Origin: Cryptomeria japonica
Taxonomy: Eukaryota > Streptophyta > Pinopsida > Cupressales > Cupressaceae
Direction: 5' to 3'
DNA length: 60,000 bases
NCBI RefSeq assembly: GCF_030272615.1
Contig: NC_081406.1
Location: 400,288,939 to 400,348,938 of the forward strand
The position numbers and the translations under genes were made by a program. Positions 1-12,214 of this stretch are shown here, one piece after another. Position 1 is the stretch's first letter. Every line of letters begins with the position of its first letter. The notes under the pieces were generated by a model. It had not been told where the DNA came from, made no database searches, and was given only the letters and a program-made list of their open reading frames with translations.

Positions 1-711
1 TAAATGCATTAAGCTGACATGTTCAATCGGTTATTGCATCGAATATTGTATTGTTTGTAAAATGTTTTTATTGTAATATCTTGTAGAGCCGACCTACTAA
101 AATTGGTCTTAGGGTATGGTATAAATGTAAGATCTTATTTGTAAGATCAAGTGTGGAATGCGAAAAAGATTTGTGTGAAGGTATATGTGAGATTAAGCAG
201 AGGTATACACGAAGACATCATTCGAAGGTGAAGTTAGGTTTTTTGCAGAAGCATATCAGCATTACACCGGTACTGAATCCAGCATATGAAGATGCTATTT
301 TGTGCAGTACATTCTTATTGGATTTAACCATCCAACTGTAGTCAGTGTGACTCCCATTTGTGATTGAGCAGTGAGCTCTAGGCTGTTGGCCTTTCTACAT
401 GTGCAGACCCCTCTTTGTACACTTACAATCTGTAGTAGTATCATCTGATTGTGGGTAAGGTTTCCCACTATGGTTTTTCCCCTTACAGGGTTTCCATGTA
501 CAAATATTGGTGTCATATGTTGTGAATGACTTTGTGCTTATGTTTCATGCATTAATTCTTACCAGTATAGCAATTTTCTGTTAACATTGTTTACCGGCAT
601 ACATAACTAATTTACCGGTATTAAGCATTAAGTTGGTGAATAAGTTTTTTGGTTTGAATTTATTAGACAACTGATTCACCCCCTCCCTCTCAGTTGTCTC
701 CGGGACCTACA
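1..711 (+). repeat. copia 5' LTR (right two thirds)
   Basis: Matches 5651-6360 almost base for base and ends in GGGACCTACA. A TATA-like TATAAAT lies at 120-126 (5770-5776 in the 3' copy), so transcription probably starts shortly downstream. The LTR start is outside the window. Confidence 0.93.
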
Positions 712-713
712 AT

Positions 714-726
714 TGGTATCAGAGCC
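714..726 (+). other. Primer-binding site, initiator-Met tRNA type
   Basis: TGGTATCAGAGCC begins two bases after the LTR end. This is the classic plant Ty1/copia primer site complementary to the 3' end of initiator tRNA-Met, and it fixes the LTR boundary. Confidence 0.95.
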
Positions 727-768
727 TAGTCCTCTTTTTGCAGAAGTTTAACAACTTGAGGAGATCCA

Positions 769-3700
769 ATGTCTACTAATTATTTCAGAAAGGATAGTCC
801 TAAACTTGATGGAACCAACTATGGGATATGGAAAATCAGAATGGAGACACATCTGGATTGCATTGGTAAAGATATCTGGGAAGTTACTAAGAATGGTTAT
901 ATTACTGCTGTAGTTGGTTAGACTGCTCCCACTACTTTAGCCAAAGATGAAGAAAACGATTGCAAAGCTAGAGAAGCACTCTTGAGCGCATTATCAGATC
1001 AACAAAGCATGGGATTATCAGATAGATCTATTGCAAAATCTATTTGGGATCATTTGGAAACACTGAATGAAGGGGATTCCATAGTCAAAATTGCAAAACT
1101 TGAAAGCTTCCGAGTCAGGTATGAACATCTGAAAATGGAAGAAGATGAAAGGATTTTTGCTTTTATGGAAAGAGTAAATGAAATTGTTTTGGGTATCAAA
1201 TGTTGTGGAGGAACCTTGAGTGAAGATGAGATTGTTTCAAAAATCTTAAGAGGTTTGCCACCGACATATAAAATAAAGGTTACTGCTATAAATGAGTTGA
1301 GAACAATGCCTAATACATAAGTAACTAGCGATACATTGATTGGAAAACTTTCAGCTTTTGAAATTGAGGAATTTGGTCCTGTTACTACTATAAAAACTGA
1401 TTTGGCCTTCAAAGAATCAACATCATCTGCTCCATCCTTTGACAAATCAGACTAGAGAGCCTTTTATGCAAGAGAACTTGAAGAAACCAGGAAGGAGAAT
1501 GAAGAGCTTGAAGAACTTGAAGCACTATTTGCAAGAAAAATGCCAAAGGGTCCAATTGGAAGTAAGTATGAAGGTAAAGCACCCTTTAAATGTTTTAACT
1601 ACAATAAGATTGGCCATATGGCTTCAAGATGCCCTGATAGACATGCTAGACTAAGAGAAGAAGCTAGAAGAACATACAAACCTAATCCTGAATATCAGAG
1701 ATACAAATTTAAGAAAAACGAAGATAAATCTTGTTACATTGCTGATGAAGGTGTGACTGATGATTCTGATGAGGATCCAACAGACAATGGATGGGTCTTT
1801 GTTGCTATAACAGAAGATCAACCAGTGCCTATTGCTCAACCGGTAGAACAAGCCTTAGCAGCTAAAGTTGAATCAAAGGATGAATGGATTATTGACTCAG
1901 GATGCTCACATCACATGACTAGAGACAAAGGTAAATTCTTGAACTTTCAAGAATACAATGGAGCTTTAGTAAGATTCGGAGATGACAAAGCCTGTTCAAT
2001 CAAAGGTAAGGTTTCAATATCTCTTGATGGTAAACATAACACTGACAATGTCTACTATGTTGAAGGATTAAAACATAATCTTTTAAGTGTTGGTCAATTA
2101 GTTGAGAAAGGTTTTCAGTTACAATTTAAAAATGGAAAATGCAAAATCATGAATAGAACTGGTTTGGAAATTGCCACCGGTAATCAGACTAGAGGTAATA
2201 TCTTTCATTTGAATAACAGTGAAAAGGCATGCTTAATTGCACATATAGATGAAAGTTGGCTATGGCATAAAAGACTATGTCATGTAAATTTTGATTGCAT
2301 GGTAAAAATCAGTACTTCTAAGGCAATTAGAGATCTACCTAAAATTGTGAAACCTCAGAATACAATTTGCAAGGAATGTCAATTTGGAAAACAAGTTAGA
2401 GGTAGTTTCAAAAGTATTCCAAAAAAATCCAATAATGCCCTTGATTTAATTCACACTGATTTATGTGGTCCAGCTAGAACTAAAAGCTTACAAGGTGATA
2501 GATATTTCATGCTAATTATTGATGATTATTCTAGAATGTGTTGGGTTACTTTTCTCAGAGAAAAATCAGAAGCACTTGGGAAGTTCAAACTATTCAAAGC
2601 AATGGTTGAAAATGAAACCGGTAAGAAAATTAAATGTTTAAGATCAGATCAAGGAGGAGAATTCACATCTAAAGATTTTAATACATTCTCTGAAGTAAAT
2701 GGAATCAAAAGACAGTTATCAGCACCTCGGACACCACAACAGAATGGAGTTGTTGAAAGAAAAAATAGAACTATTTTGGATGCAACAAGAAGTATGTTAT
2801 CAGAAGCAAATCTACCACATGTGTACTGGAGAGAGGCAGCAAGCACTACTGTCTATGCATTCAACAAAGTTCACATCAAAGGTGAAACCGGTAAGACCCC
2901 TCATGAACTATGGTTTGGTAACACTCCTACTCTTAAGTATTTCAAAATTTTTGGAAGTAAATGTTATATTAGAAGAGATGAGTATATTGGCAAGTTTGAT
3001 TCTAGAAGTGATGATGGAATATTTCTTGGTTATTCATCTAAGAGTAAAGCATATAGATGTTTTAATAAAAGATTATAGAAAATTGTTGAGAGTACAAATG
3101 TAAAAATTGATGAACAATTCAGAGGAACTTCAAGGTATATAGACTTTGAACCGGTAACAGAAATTATGACAAATGAACCTACAATAAATCCACCGGTACA
3201 GAATGATGATCCAGTTACTCCGGTATCATCAGAAGATTCCACAGTAAATGAAGAACAACAACAGACTAAGACACCCCGGTATGTAAGATTGAATCATTCT
3301 GAAGATCAGATAATTGGAAGCAAATTTAAAGGAGTCATGACAAGAGGAAGATTGGCAAATGAAGAGGTATGTCTTATTTCTCAAATTGAACCATTATCTG
3401 TCAATGAGGCATGTGAAGATAAATTTTGGATTAAAGCTATGGAAGAAGAATTAGGACAAATTGAGAAAAATAATACTTGGACATTAGTTCCCCGGCCTAA
3501 AAATAAAAATGTAATTGGAACCAAATGGGTATTTAGAAACAAACTCAATGAAGATGGTAAGGTTGTCAGAAATAAAGTAAGACTAGTGTGTAAGGGATAT
3601 TCTTAGAAAGAAGGAGTTGATTACAATGAAACCTTTGCACCGGTAGCCAAAATTGTGGCAGTTAGATTATTCTTGGCCTTTGCAGCTCACAAGGATTACA

Positions 3701-4923
3701 AAGTTTATCAAATGGATATTAAATGTGCATTTTTGAATGGAGATCTTGAAGAGGAAGTCTATATTGAACAACCTGATGGATTTTCCTTGACAGATGACAA
3801 TGATATGGTTTGCAGATTAAGAAAAGCTTTGTATGGATTAAAACAAGCTCCAAGAGCTTGGTATGCAAGATTGGATAAGTATCTTTTAAAGATTGGTTTT
3901 ACTAAAGGAAATGCAGATAGCAATTTATATTACAAAGTAACTAATGATGATATCTTGATTATTGAAGTATTTGTTGATGATATAATCTTTGGAGGAGAAG
4001 ATGAATTATGCAAAGAATTTTCTCTTGAAATGCAACATGAATTTGAAATGTCTATGATAGAAGAAATAAAATTCTTTTTAGGATTGCAGATTTTATAGAC
4101 TAATAAAGGCATATTTTTGAGTCAATCTAAGTACTTGAAAGAACTACTTAAGAAATTTGGGATGGAAAACTCTAAACCGGTAAGCACACCTATGACTACA
4201 AATGACAAATTATCTCAAAGGGATGAATCTACACCTGTTAATCCAACTAGATACAAATCTATGATAGGAGGTTTACTATATTTGACTCAAACCAGACCTG
4301 ATATTATGAATGCAGTATGTATAGTTTCTAGATTTCAGAGTAATCCTAGGGAAAATCATGAATCAACAGTAAAAAGGATTTTTCGGTACTTACAAGGTAC
4401 AACAAATCTTGGATTATGGTATCCTAAAGATGAAGATTTTGATCTATATGCATACACAGATGCAAATTGGGCAGGACATGTGGATGATAGAAAAAGCACC
4501 ATTGGAGGAGCATTCTTTCTTGGAAAGAGATTAGTTTCTTGGTTAAGTAAGAAACAAAGTTGTACATCTTTATCAACAACAGAATCAGAATATGTTGCAG
4601 CAGCAACAAACTGTACACAGGTACTTTGGCTTAAGCAAATGTTGAAAGACATAAAAGTAAAATGCAAGGAACCTATTACTATATATTGTGATAATACTGC
4701 AGCAATTGATATATCTAAGAATCCAGTATTACATTCTAAAACAAAACATGTTTCTATCAAACTGAATTTTTTAAGGGAAAAAGTTGAAGAAAAGGAGATA
4801 AAACTAGTTTATGTGAATACTAAAGAACAGCTTGCAGATATTTTCACAAAACCTTTGCCTAAGGAAACTTTTGAGTATCTCAGAGATCAGCTCGGAGTCA
4901 TACCTCCACCAATAAAGACTTAG
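769..4923 (+). pseudogene. copia gag-pol polyprotein (six in-frame stops)
   Basis: A single 1384-codon frame runs from ATG 769 to TAG 4921. Gag (about residues 1-350) has a copia-type N-terminus (LDGTNYGIWK) and a zinc knuckle CFNYNKIGHMASRC whose second Cys is Tyr. Protease has DSGCSHHMT near codon 379. Integrase follows with the HHCC region and catalytic HTDLCGP, RSDQGGEF and VVERKNR. RT carries KWVFRNK, QMDIKCAFLNG, GLKQAPRAW and FVDD in place of YVDD. RNase H shows YTDANWAG, TESEY and CDNTAA. Stops at 919, 1318, 1453, 3076, 3604 and 4096 each stand where Gln is expected; otherwise the frame is intact, so it decayed by point mutation. It would have made the capsid and enzymes for reverse transcription and integration. 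I do not assign a named copia lineage. Confidence 0.95.
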
Positions 4924-5302
4924 ACAGTTGATGTTTATCATCAACCGACAGAATTAAATGGACAAATATTTTTATTCCGGTATTTGATGAGGAAGCTACT
5001 TCTCAGGGGGAGTAGTTGGTATATTGAATTGGTTGGTATTTTGTATGAACTTGACTTTTTGTGACTTTGGCATTTGATGTCAAAGGGGGAGAGAAATCTA
5101 TGGAAAAACGCATTATCTTTTTGGGAGAGATTTTGAAAAACACATTTAAGGAGAGATTGGTATTGAAAATAAATCTTTGGATAAACACATGTTACTCCTA
5201 GGGGGAGAAATGGAGATTGTTGGTTTTTGTACTTGGCATTTCTGTTTTGGCACTTTGATGGTTTTTCCATCTTGTGTTGCCATCAATGCCAAAGGGGGAG
5301 AT
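4924..5302 (+). other. copia 3' untranslated region with polypurine tract
   Basis: No gene. The functional tract is AAAGGGGGAGAT at 5291-5302, abutting the LTR start TGTTGG. Three further GGGGGAG-type tracts occur upstream near 5007, 5082 and 5201. Confidence 0.85.
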
Positions 5303-6360
5303 TGTTGGTATTTTGGTATGGTTTTGTCATTGATGTCAACACCTACTAAATACACCTACTTTGGAGATCCAGCAACATTCACCGGCAAACAGTAAATTGT
5401 GCAACAGTTACCGGTATATGGTTCACCGGTAGGATATAATGTTCACCGGTACCTACAATAACACGGAAGACGCTTGGTAATGTCGAAGACATCATGTGGA
5501 CACTTTATTTTGAAGTAATAATCACTGGTATATTCTTATTTGCATATTTGCTTTTACTGACAAATAGGTCCAGGTTATCTAGGGTTTCACTGGCAGGTTT
5601 ATCTTTTCCAGATCAGCATGGCACGCTATGGAGATGATTTATTATTGTTGTAAATGCATTAAGCCGACATGTTCAATCAGTTATTGCATCGAATATTGTA
5701 TTGTTTGTAAAATGTTTTTATTGTAATATCTTGTAGAGCCGACCTACTAAAATTGGTCTCAGGGTATGGTATAAATGTAAGATCTTATTTGTAAGATCAA
5801 GTGTGGAATGCGAAAAAGATTTGTGTGAAAGTATATGCGAGATTAAGCAGAGGTATACACGAAGACATCATTCGAAGGTGAAGTTAGGTTTTTGTAGAAG
5901 CATATCAGCATTACACCGGTACTGAATCCAACATATGAAGATGCTATTTTGTGCAGTACATTCTTATTGGATTTAACCATCCAACTGTAGTCAGTGTGAC
6001 TCCCATTTGTGATTGAGCAGTGAGCTCTAGGCTGTTGGCCTTTCTGCATGTGCAGACCCCTCTTTGTACACTTACAATCTGTAGTAGTATCATTTGATTG
6101 TGGGTAAGGTTTCCCACCGTGGTTTTTCCCCTTACAAGGTTTCCACGTACAAATATTGGTGTCATATGTTGTGAATGACTTTGTGCTTATGTTTCATGCA
6201 TTAATTCTTACCGGTATAGCAATTTTCTGTTAACACTGTTTACTGGCATACATAACTAATTTACTGGTATTAAGCATTAAGTTGGTTAATAAGTTTTTTG
6301 GTTTGAATTTATTAGACAGCTGATTCACCCCCCCCTTCTCAGTTGTCTCCGGGACCTACA
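5303..6360 (+). repeat. copia 3' LTR, complete, 1058 bp
   Basis: Begins TGTTGGTATT straight after the polypurine tract and ends GGGACCTACA. Its last 710 bases align to window bases 1-711. TATA-like TATAAAT at 5770-5776. ACCGGTA-type hexamers recur in it (5379-5460). Confidence 0.95.
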
Positions 6361-6362
6361 AC

Positions 6363-8205
6363 CAGGATATTTCAAGGAAGGCTCCTAATCAGTCCTCTAA
6401 GGCCGGGAGTAGAGTTTTACAATTTCCTCCTATGCAACAAAGACTAGTAATTGAGGCACCCCCATCTAAAGCCAACATGTGTATCTTTCATCTTATTGAT
6501 GATCATGATGAGAATTGTTACCCAGAAATGGTACGTTATGTTCAAATGGCGGGTTCAAAGGAGACACTATTGGAGTCAAGTGAAGAAGAATCTCCCAGGC
6601 ATCCTAGCGACTCTGAAATCCACTTCCTAGAGTATGAGTTAGATTCAGAAAGAGGAGGTGACATTTTGGTTACCTTGGAGGATCCTTCCTATGCCGTGTT
6701 GACCAGAAATCAATAAAATGTCAAACCTCAAGGTGCTCCTTCGTCTTCTATTGTGAATCCCAAAGGTAAGGAGGTCATTTCCCGATTTCATAATAACAAT
6801 TTCAAACCTCAAGAACCTCAGTTATTGAAATCTATAGACATTGAAGCTTCATTTGATATTGTTGAATTTTGTAAATCCTCTTGGATTCAAATTACACTAG
6901 CAGAATATCTTAAATCAAACCCTAAAGAACTTGATAGGTTGGTTAAGTTTGTGAAATGAAATAATGCATATGTACAAGCTAATATGATACAACAATCAAC
7001 TAACATTACATTGTCCTCCCAAGGAGATGTGTCAACTCGTCTTGCTTCCCATGAAGTTTCCCCTGAAATAATTGCCCATCAAGATGATGATATGTTGCCC
7101 ATCCTTGAATCAAAACCTGAGCCTTTTTATATATCCTTGTTCATAAATGGTCATAAACTGAATAACTGTATTATAGACTTAGGTTCCTCAGATAACATCA
7201 TGCCATCTGCAGTATCCAAGGCCTTTGGATTATCCTTAACAAAAACCTTTGGTAGGTGTTACTCAGTGGACTCCAAACAAATACCCTTATTAGGATAGAT
7301 CAAAGATTCTCAAGCGATCCTTGCTGCTCATCCAGATAAAAGAATTAAGTTAACCATTTTGATAGCTGATATTCCTGCAAGTTATGACATGTTGTTAAGT
7401 CGTACATTTTGTAGAGACCTAGGGGGTGAGATTAAGATGGTTTGGTCTCAGGCCACCATTCCCATAGGGAAACAACAAGTCATTTTTCAATTAGAGTCTA
7501 AATCTAAGTTCATTTTTTTTCCTTCCGATGATCCAAAAGCATAGATATTGTATCATGAATGTCAAATTGGGAATTATATGATCTTATCTGATAATGAAGT
7601 TGTAGGAAATCTGTTTCAACCTAAGGCACTGGAGGATTTATGGTTGATGGAATTTGATGGAAGTTATTCAGCATTAGGTTCTGGAGCCGGGGTAGTTCTT
7701 ATTCCTCCCTCTAGCAAACTTATTCCTTTCTCTTTCAAATTAGAGTTTAAGAATACAAATAATACTGCTGAGTATGAAGCCCTGTTATTGGGATTGGCTG
7801 AGGCAAAGAAGTTGGGAGTGCAGCTGTTGCGAGTTAAGGGAGATGCAGAGTTGATTGTGAAACAAGTCAGATGGTTTTTCAATGTAAAGAATGAGAGGTT
7901 GAGGCACTACCAGAAATGAGTGTGGGATGAAATTGAGGATTTTGATCCTTTTTCTATTGAGGCCATTCCCAGAGAGCAAAATTCTAAGGGTGATTCTTTG
8001 GCAGTAGCAACTTCCCTTTTGGTTCCTCATCCCGAGTTCACAAATGATACCTACCAAGTGGAATTGATATACTGACCGAGTGTACCTAATAATTCAGAAT
8101 TTTGGCAGGTCTTTGAAAATGACAAGCAAATCAAGAACTTTTTGCATTGCACATAAATGTTCACCGCTACTTTCTTTGAAGGATCAGAAGCTGAGTGCAA
8201 TAATT
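6363..8205 (+). pseudogene. T polyprotein, part 1: protease plus archaeal-type RNase H
   Basis: One frame with stops at about 6714, 6957, 7296, 7542 and 7917. An aspartic protease of the plant gypsy type covers roughly 7110-7500; its active site reads IIDLGSS where DSG or DTG is usual, and the flap-side motif is SYDMLLSR. At 7635-8030 comes a second RNase H fold with all four expected acidic residues: EFDGSYSALGSGAG, NTAEYEALLLG, VKGDAELIV and REQNSKGDSLAV. This domain normally follows the RT-linked RNase H in Tat elements; here it precedes the RT. A run of T at 8206-8214 breaks the frame before the RT region. The ORF is dead, but each domain is easy to recognise. Confidence 0.85.
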
Positions 8206-8214
8206 TTTTTTTCT

Positions 8215-11157
8215 GGAAACGGGTCAAGAGATAAATGACAAAGTAATACAACTAAAAGGAAATAATATTCCTAAAGGGTTAATCTCCTTAGAACATCTTT
8301 TTTACCGTCATGATGCCTTTAGTAAGAAGAAGGGTGAGCAAATTCTTGCTGTTCAGGATGCTGGTGGCTATGAAAGAGTTAATATTGGAACTAAGGAGGA
8401 TCCTAAGTATGTTAACCTAAGAAAATGTTGCACACCTGCATAGAAGGAAAGGTTCATAAGTCTCCTGTTGGAATACAAAGACATTTTTTCCTGGTGCTAT
8501 GATGACCTAAAGAACTTCAGGGAAGGAAAATTTAAACACCAGATTCCTTTGAAGCCTAGAACAAGCCCTTTTCGACAAAAGTTTAGGAACTTTAATCCCA
8601 AGGTAGTTGAGGCCATCTTTAATGAGGTAGACAAAATGTTGAAGGCTAGAATCATATATCCTATACATCATTCCACTTTGATAGCCAACATAGTTCTAGT
8701 TCATAAGAAAAATGGGGAGATAAGAATTTGTGTGGACTTTAGGAATTTGAATCAAGCCAGCCTGAAAGATAACTACCCATTGCCTGCTATGGATCATATT
8801 TTGTGAACAGTCTCAGGTTCAGAAATGATGTCTATGCTTGATGGCTTCTTTGTTTATAACCAGATTAGTGTTACAAAAAATGACCAGCACAAAATAGCCT
8901 TCATCACTCCCTGGGGTACTTTTGCATACAACAGGATGTTGTTTGGCTTGATAAATGCTGGAGCAACCTTTCAAAGGGCTATGGACTTGTCCTTCGGTCA
9001 TCTGAAAGATAAAATAATTGTTATATACCTTGATGATTTAACTTTCTTTTCGAAGAGAAGAAAATATCACCTAAGAGACTTAAGGCAAGTATTGCAGAGA
9101 TGCCGGGAGCATGGAGTGTCTTTGAATTTGAAGAAGTCAGTGTTCGGGGTTACTGAAGGCAAATTACATGGTCACATCATTTCCAAAGAGGGTGTCAAGG
9201 TGGATCCTGAAAGGGTGAAGGCAATCCAACAACTGAGTCTACCATCCAATATAAATGGAGTCAGGTCCTTCTTTGGACAGGTGAATTTTTTGAGAAGGTT
9301 TGTCCTAGATTTTGCAGAGACTACTAGGTATATAGTGGATATGATGAGTGAGAAGCAGGCATTCAAATGGAATGAAGATGATAAGAAAGCATTTGAAGCA
9401 ATAAAAGAGGCCATTGCATAGGCCCCCACACTTATTAATCCAGACTTTAAGAAGGACTTTATCATTTATTGTTACGCCACTGAGCACACCATGTCAGGAA
9501 TATTGTTGCAAAAAAATGAAGAGGATATGGAAGTTTCTATAACATTCATGAGAGTACCATTGAAAAAGCATGAATTAAAGTATTCATTGATGGAGAAACA
9601 AGAATTTGTAGTAGTAAAAGCTGTGAAACATTTTAGATATTACATTCTTCATTCCCATGCAATAATTTATGTACCCCATTCTGTTGTGAAGAGTATCTTG
9701 GTGCAACAAGACATTGGAATGAATAATAGGGCAACATGGGTTTCAAAGATAGAGTTCAATCTGGATATCAAACCAACAAATATAGTAAGAGGCGAAGGCT
9801 TATGTAAGTTGATTGCAAAAAGTAAAAATGGAGTTGAAGATGAGCCACCACTGGTTCTTTTTGTAGGCCTACAAGATTCTTGGTTTATTGATGTAGCCTT
9901 CTATCTGACATATGGAGAGTGTCCTGCACATTTGTCTCCCAGAGAGAAATGAAACTTGAGATTAAAAGTAGACAAGTATGTTATTTTTAATGATGTATTA
10001 TATAAAAAGGGATTGGATGACACTTTCCTCCAGTGTGTGGACAAAGCACATCAGGAGGATTTGTTGATAACATTTAATAATGATGCATGTGGTGGTCATT
10101 TTTCTTCCACCGTCACTGCTTACAAGATATTAAGGAATTGTTATTACTTGCCTGGAATGTTTAGAGATGCATATGCCTGGGTTACCAATTGTGAGAAATG
10201 CAAGTTATTCACAGGAAAGCCACAGCTCGACGCTTTACCTCTCGGAATGGTGGTTATAGAAGAACCTTTCAAACAATGGGGTTTATATTTCATAGGTCCA
10301 TTATCACCTTCTTCCAGTGCTAGACATACCCATATTCTTACGACCACTGATTATTTCACTAAATGGGTAGAAGAAGTACTTGTCAGAAGGACAACCTCAA
10401 AGATGGTTTGTGAGTTCTTGAAGGAGAATATCCTGGTCTGTTTCGAAGGACCTTTAAAAATAGTAACTGATAATGCCACAAGATTTTCCTCTGCTGAAAT
10501 TTCTCTATTTTGTTATGATCATAAAATCTCTTTGGCTCATTCTTTAGACTATTACCTGCAGGGTAATGGTCAAGCAGAGTCTAGTAATAAGAATTTGATT
10601 AACATTATAAAAAAGTTGGTGAGTGAAAGTTCAAAAGATTGGCACAAGAAGTTGTATGAAGCTTTGTGGGTAGATAGAACATCACCAAAATGAGCAATTG
10701 GAATGTCACCTTTTGAGCATATGGAGTTGGTGCTCAAATCGCACTTCCTTTGGAGTTAGCAACTTCCAAATTGCAAACAGTACTTGAGGATGTGTATTTT
10801 AAAGATGCATTGGAGAAAAGAGTTATGTATTTGGCCAAGATTGAAGAAGAAAGAGAAAAGCTGGTGGATCACATTACAAAACATCAACACCGGGTAAAGA
10901 ATATTTTCGATCGCAGGGCTCGACTGAGGAAATTTATGTTGGGAGATCAAGTTTTGCTCTAGGATAAAAGGAGGGAGCCTAAAGGAGCACACAGTAAATT
11001 TGATTCTTTATGGAAAGGGTCATTTCTGATCCACGAAGGCAAAGCATCAAATAATTTTAGGCTCTCTTATTTAAATGGTACAAATCTTCCCCCATCTTAT
11101 AATGGGCAAGATCTTAAGATTTACAAATTGTTAGTAGGCGTCCCCTACATCTTTTAG
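8215..11157 (+). pseudogene. T polyprotein, part 2: RT, RNase H, integrase
   Basis: RT spans about 8468-9200: an N-terminal linker, KKNGEIRICVDFRNLN, LDGFFVYNQI, PWGTFAYNRMLFGL and the catalytic YLDDL near 9027. The linked RNase H (about 9425-9800) has YAT where DAS is expected, so its first catalytic Asp is missing. Integrase (about 9956-10950) has an HHCC finger (CEKC at 10192) and the second and third catalytic positions (IVTDN, GNGQAE), but the first reads WGLYFIGP, with Tyr in place of Asp. The C-terminal part continues in another frame from about 10700 and ends at 11157. Stops lie near 8420, 8804, 9419 and 9950. It is non-functional as it stands. Confidence 0.9.
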
Positions 11158-12214
11158 TGTAGCTTTGTAGAGTAGTTGTCTGTTTTGGTGTCGGTTTTGT
11201 TGTGTTTTGTTTTGGCTTGTTTTGGATCCTTATCTTTCTTTTAGTGCGAAACCAGAGATTCTAAGGTCCTTCCTAGTCCTTTACAGTCCTGGTCCCTAGT
11301 CAGAGACGATGTTACCCTCCCTTAATTCTCAATTGTTAGGTTAAATAATTCTTGGCAGTGTTCTTTAAAGTGGAGCCTTGTGTAAAGTTTAGTTATATGT
11401 CGGGTCATAAATTCTTTGAACTTGAACCTTTCTATTGAACTCGTTCAAGGTACAAAGTTCAGGTTCAAGTTGACTTGTCGCTCTATGGTCACATCTTTAT
11501 TAAAGTTTTGTCGGGTGCATCTTTGAACTTGAACCATTGAACCACCATTGTTGAAAGTTCAAGGTTCAAGGTTCAATATGTGTGAGAGTGGAATTTGGTC
11601 CGAAGTCTTGTCTTTAGCAAGGTTTGTTGTATATTCTTATGTAGGTCCCTTAGTAGACTATTTTGGTTTTTTTGAACTTGAACATGTGAACCACTATTGA
11701 AGGGGTTCATAGTTCAAGGTTCAACGTTGGATGAATGCAGCTTCAAATGGAAAAAGAAAGCATCATGTTGGCAGGTGTTTCAAAAAAAGAATATTCCAAA
11801 TTTAAAAAGAACCTGAGATAATAAGCCGTGAGGTGTACTACATTGCATGGTAATCATAAAGAGGAAGGAATAAGCTGAATAATGATGAGATGCTAGGAAA
11901 GGGGTCTTTTCAGAGTAAGAAGACACAAATAAGTAGTCAATTAATCCTGGATGAATCGTGTGAGCAATTATTTCTCCCTTGCATGAGTTTTTTTTTTTTA
12001 AATCATTTCCCGTAGTTGCCCATTTCACAATTAAGCAAGTGTTGGACGCTACACATGGTGACTTGACCTCTGTTTTTGCAATCCAAAATCCTCTTTCAAG
12101 GTGAGTTTTTTTCTTTTTCCCTCATCCTCGTCATTCCATGTATTCTAGAGCTCTGTTAATTTGTTTTCTTGCAAGGTTTCTTGTTTATCTCTGAGTCCTA
12201 TGTAGAAACCCAAG
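11158..12214 (+). repeat. T spacer with three imperfect foldbacks
   Basis: No gene. Three foldbacks are built from one word, TTGAAC(C). (1) 11419-11428 pairs with 11462-11471. (2) 11523-11535 pairs with 11563-11576 with one bulge. (3) 11672-11692 pairs with 11704-11724 with two small bulges. The rest (11740-12214) shows nothing recognisable apart from T-rich runs. Confidence 0.75.

Larger units (their letters stand above)
1..6360 (+). mobile_element. Ty1/copia LTR retrotransposon, 5' end cut by window edge
   Basis: Order is partial 5' LTR, Met-tRNA-type primer site, one gag-pol frame with integrase before RT (the copia order), polypurine tract and complete 3' LTR. Window base 1 corresponds to base 5651 of the 3' LTR, so about 348 bases of the 5' LTR lie outside. 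The two LTRs differ at roughly twenty places over 711 bases by eye, nearly all C/T or G/A changes, so this is a moderately recent insertion. The 3' junction at 6360/6361 falls inside an open reading frame of gypsy element T, which shows copia inserted into T. ACCAG (6361-6365) would be the right target duplication; its partner is off the window. Confidence 0.95.

Noticed and set aside
4941-5395. Small ORFs in the copia 3' untranslated region
   Set aside because: They overlap the polypurine tract and LTR start and have no conserved feature.
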